Part shown: positions 12,819-14,129 of the stretch, piece by piece
Layout of the letters: every line of letters begins with the position of its first letter
Position numbering within the stretch: the first letter of the stretch is position 1
Source: Acidobacteriota bacterium
GTDB lineage: Bacteria; Acidobacteriota; Blastocatellia; Pyrinomonadales; Pyrinomonadaceae
Direction: 5' to 3'
Length of the DNA stretch: 14,129 bases
Assembly (NCBI GenBank): GCA_013813755.1
Contig: JACCRD010000198.1
Span: forward strand, 1-14,129
Program-made: the position numbers and the translations under genes
Notes under the pieces: model-generated
The model's input: only the letters and a program-made list of their open reading frames with translations
What the model was told of the DNA's origin: nothing
The model's database searches: none

Positions 12819-13823
12819 ATGATTTTACAAAAAATTCGCGTTCGCGCCGCCGCCGATCCTCAGCATATCGTTTTGCCCGAAGGCGAAGATGCCAGAACAA
12901 TTGCCGCCGCCGAAATGTGCGTCCGCGAAAGAATAGCAAAAATTACGATTCTCGGCGATGAAGAAAAAATCCGTGAAGCGGCGCGAAGTGTAAATGCCAA
13001 TCTGAATGGCGTTGAAATTCTTGATCACCGAAGATCAGCTGATTTTGGCAAAATGGCAACGCTCTATCACGAACTGCGGCGGGCGAAAGGCGTAACGCTT
13101 GAAGAAGCCGAACAAACTGTTAAAGATCCGCTTTTCTACGGAAATCTGCTGGTCAGACTCGGAAGAGTGGATGGCTCGGTGGCAGGCGCGACAAACACGA
13201 CCGCGCACACGGTTCGCGCCGCTCTGCACTGCATCGGCGCAAGACAAAATTTCAAAACCGTTTCGAGCTTTTTTCTGATGGTTGTGCCAAATAAAAATTT
13301 TGGCGCGAACGGCGCGATGATTTATGCCGACTGCGGCGTGGTTATTGACCCGAACGTTTCGGAACTGGCGGAAATCGCCATTACGTCAGCGGACTCTTGC
13401 CGCGCGCTTTTACAGGTTGAGCCAAAAGTTGCGATGCTCTCATTTTCGACGAAGGGAAGCGCGAAACATCCATTCATCGATAAAATTGTCGAAGCGACAA
13501 AAACCGTGCGGGCGCGTTTTCCAGAACTTGCAGTCGACGGCGAACTTCAGGCGGACGCGGCTTTGATTTCTGCCGTTGCCGAATCAAAAGCTGCCGGCTC
13601 GAGCGTCGCTGGATACGCGAATGTTTTGATATTTCCGGACTTAAACAGCGGAAACATTGCTTATAAATTAACTGAAAGATTAACCGGCGGAACTGCCATC
13701 GGACCAATTTTGCAGGGTTTGGACAAACCCGCCAATGATTTATCACGGGGCTGCAAAGCCGAAGACATTGCTGACGCGGTGGCGATTACGGCGGTACAGT
13801 CGCAGGCGAGAAAGATATCTTAA
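12819..13823 (+). CDS. pta: phosphate acetyltransferase, short form
   Basis: A 334-residue phosphotransacetylase (acetyl-CoA + Pi to acetyl phosphate + CoA), the first step of the acetate overflow route and the reverse of the last step of acetate uptake. It is the short, catalytic-domain-only form (about 330 residues), without the DRTGG/CobQ-like extension of enterobacterial Pta. Visible motifs: IVLPEGEDARTIAAA (17-31), DPLFYGNLLV (103-112), VAGATNTTAHTVRAAL (121-136), AMLSFSTKGSA (205-215), VDGELQADAALI (239-250), FPDLNSGNIAYKLTERLTGG (272-291) and ILQGLDKPANDLSRGC (297-312). No ackA is adjacent. The start ATG 12819 overlaps the stop of a 7-codon frame (12799-12822). No Shine-Dalgarno is visible. 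It could also be annotated as phosphate butyryltransferase, but the C-terminal motifs favour Pta. Confidence 0.95.
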   Translation: MILQKIRVRAAADPQHIVLPEGEDARTIAAAEMCVRERIAKITILGDEEKIREAARSVNANLNGVEILDHRRSADFGKMATLYHELRRAKGVTLEEAEQTVKDPLFYGNLLVRLGRVDGSVAGATNTTAHTVRAALHCIGARQNFKTVSSFFLMVVPNKNFGANGAMIYADCGVVIDPNVSELAEIAITSADSCRALLQVEPKVAMLSFSTKGSAKHPFIDKIVEATKTVRARFPELAVDGELQADAALISAVAESKAAGSSVAGYANVLIFPDLNSGNIAYKLTERLTGGTAIGPILQGLDKPANDLSRGCKAEDIADAVAITAVQSQARKIS

Positions 13824-13888
13824 AATAAAAAACCACGCTGCTAAACAGCACATTAAGAAAATTTCATTGTTAAAACTTTTTGTCGCAG

Positions 13889-13917
13889 TTGACGGGGAAA
13901 ACGAATAGTTTTATTAT
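13889..13917 (+). promoter_or_regulatory. sigma70-type promoter of tRNA-Leu
   Basis: TTGACG (13889-13894), a 17-bp spacer and TATTAT (13912-13917) each match consensus at 5 of 6, with transcription starting about 5 nt before the mature tRNA. Spacing is ideal and the location is typical of a strong stable-RNA promoter. Between pta and this box lies only a small GCTG/CAGC hairpin (13837-13849). Confidence 0.7.
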
Positions 13918-13928
13918 TCATAGTTCAT

Positions 13929-14015
13929 GCCGGGGTGGCGAAATTGGTATACGCACCAGACTCAAAATCTGGCGGGAGCAATCCCATGTCGGTTCGACTC
14001 CGACCTTCGGCACCA
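13929..14015 (+). tRNA. tRNA-Leu (anticodon CAA)
   Basis: An 87-nt class II tRNA. Acceptor GCCGGGG pairs with CTTCGGC (14005-14011; two G-T pairs), then discriminator A14012 and an encoded CCA (14013-14015). The anticodon stem CCAGA/TCTGG encloses loop CTCAAAA with anticodon CAA at 13963-13965, reading UUG. A long variable arm with stem GGGA/TCCC identifies the Leu/Ser class, and A as discriminator fits Leu. The T arm is GTCGG-TTCGACT-CCGAC. All arms fold, so the gene appears functional. Confidence 0.96.
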
Positions 14016-14095
14016 TACCTTCTTTTTATTTGTTGGGAATAGAGGATTTAACTTTACTAAGATTAAATCTTTGTCCAAACAAAGTCCAAGAAAAA

Positions 14096-14128
14096 TTAAC
14101 TTGCAGCTTTTTCTATTTCATCGACAGT
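14096..14128 (-). CDS. possible C-terminal end of a gene running off the window
   Basis: The last ten codons of an open minus-strand frame reading TVDEIEKAAS then TAA (14096-14098). Just beyond the stop a 6-bp stem CTTTGT/ACAAAG (14069-14084) could be a weak terminator for it. The composition looks coding (acidic helix ending), but the stretch is far too short to identify and may be chance. Confidence 0.3.
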   Translation of the reverse strand, partial: TVDEIEKAAS

Positions 14129-14129
14129 T

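Noticed and set aside
13837..13849. GCTG-CTAAA-CAGC hairpin as terminator of pta
   Set aside because: The stem is only 4 bp and no T run follows, so it is too weak to call.

Overview
The window is about 14.1 kb of ordinary-looking bacterial chromosome of moderate GC content, with AT-rich spacers. Nearly all genes are single-copy housekeeping or accessory metabolic genes. I see no insertion sequence, integrase, phage module or CRISPR array. The mix of genes (a DUF1844 protein, an Asp-rich FecR-like surface protein, a CruA/CruP-type flavoprotein, a MEST-like hydrolase and short-form Pta) together with spacers full of short tandem heptamers suggests an Acidobacteriota bacterium, perhaps near Blastocatellia. 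That is inference from gene content and style, not from a marker gene.

Layout. Positions 1-123 hold the start of a VIT1/CCC1-type metal transporter (minus). Positions 341-685 hold a small AT-rich gene of unknown function (minus), followed by a YpfJ-type zinc metallopeptidase (765-1607, minus). Divergent from these is a MEST-like alpha/beta hydrolase (1671-2543). Next come HU (2740-3018), with a good sigma70-type promoter, and a site-2 protease (3110-4138). Convergent with the protease is a CruA/CruP lycopene-cyclase-like flavoprotein (4174-5787, minus). Upstream of it lie an Asp-rich secreted FecR-like protein (6022-6609, minus) and MazG (6752-7561, minus).

A plus-strand series follows: DUF1844 protein (7772-8356), PhnP-like metallo-hydrolase (8460-9227), RibF (9258-10211) and a UbiB/AarF-family kinase-like protein (10330-12069). 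The last meets a DUF1232 membrane protein (12163-12699, minus) across a perfect 20-bp hairpin. Short-form phosphate acetyltransferase (12819-13823) and tRNA-Leu(CAA) (13929-14015) close the window, with a possible scrap of another minus-strand gene at the extreme right.

Functional links are mostly loose. RibF makes the FAD that the CruA/CruP-like enzyme would use. The UbiB-type protein and the cyclase both belong to isoprenoid/quinone metabolism. MazG clears non-canonical NTPs. The HU-protease pair and the DUF1844-PhnP-RibF run are the only plausible co-transcribed groups, and even these are separated by repeats or hairpins.

The most distinctive feature lies in the spacers rather than the genes. 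At least five intergenic regions carry short tandem repeats of 7- or 9-bp units, several arranged as inverted pairs. The units differ from spacer to spacer, and some intrude into coding sequence: the last ten residues and the stop codon of the cyclase-like gene lie inside one array, and the DUF1844 stop codon begins another. No spacer exceeds 300 bp. The longest are 124-340, 5788-6021 and 7562-7771, and each is described below.
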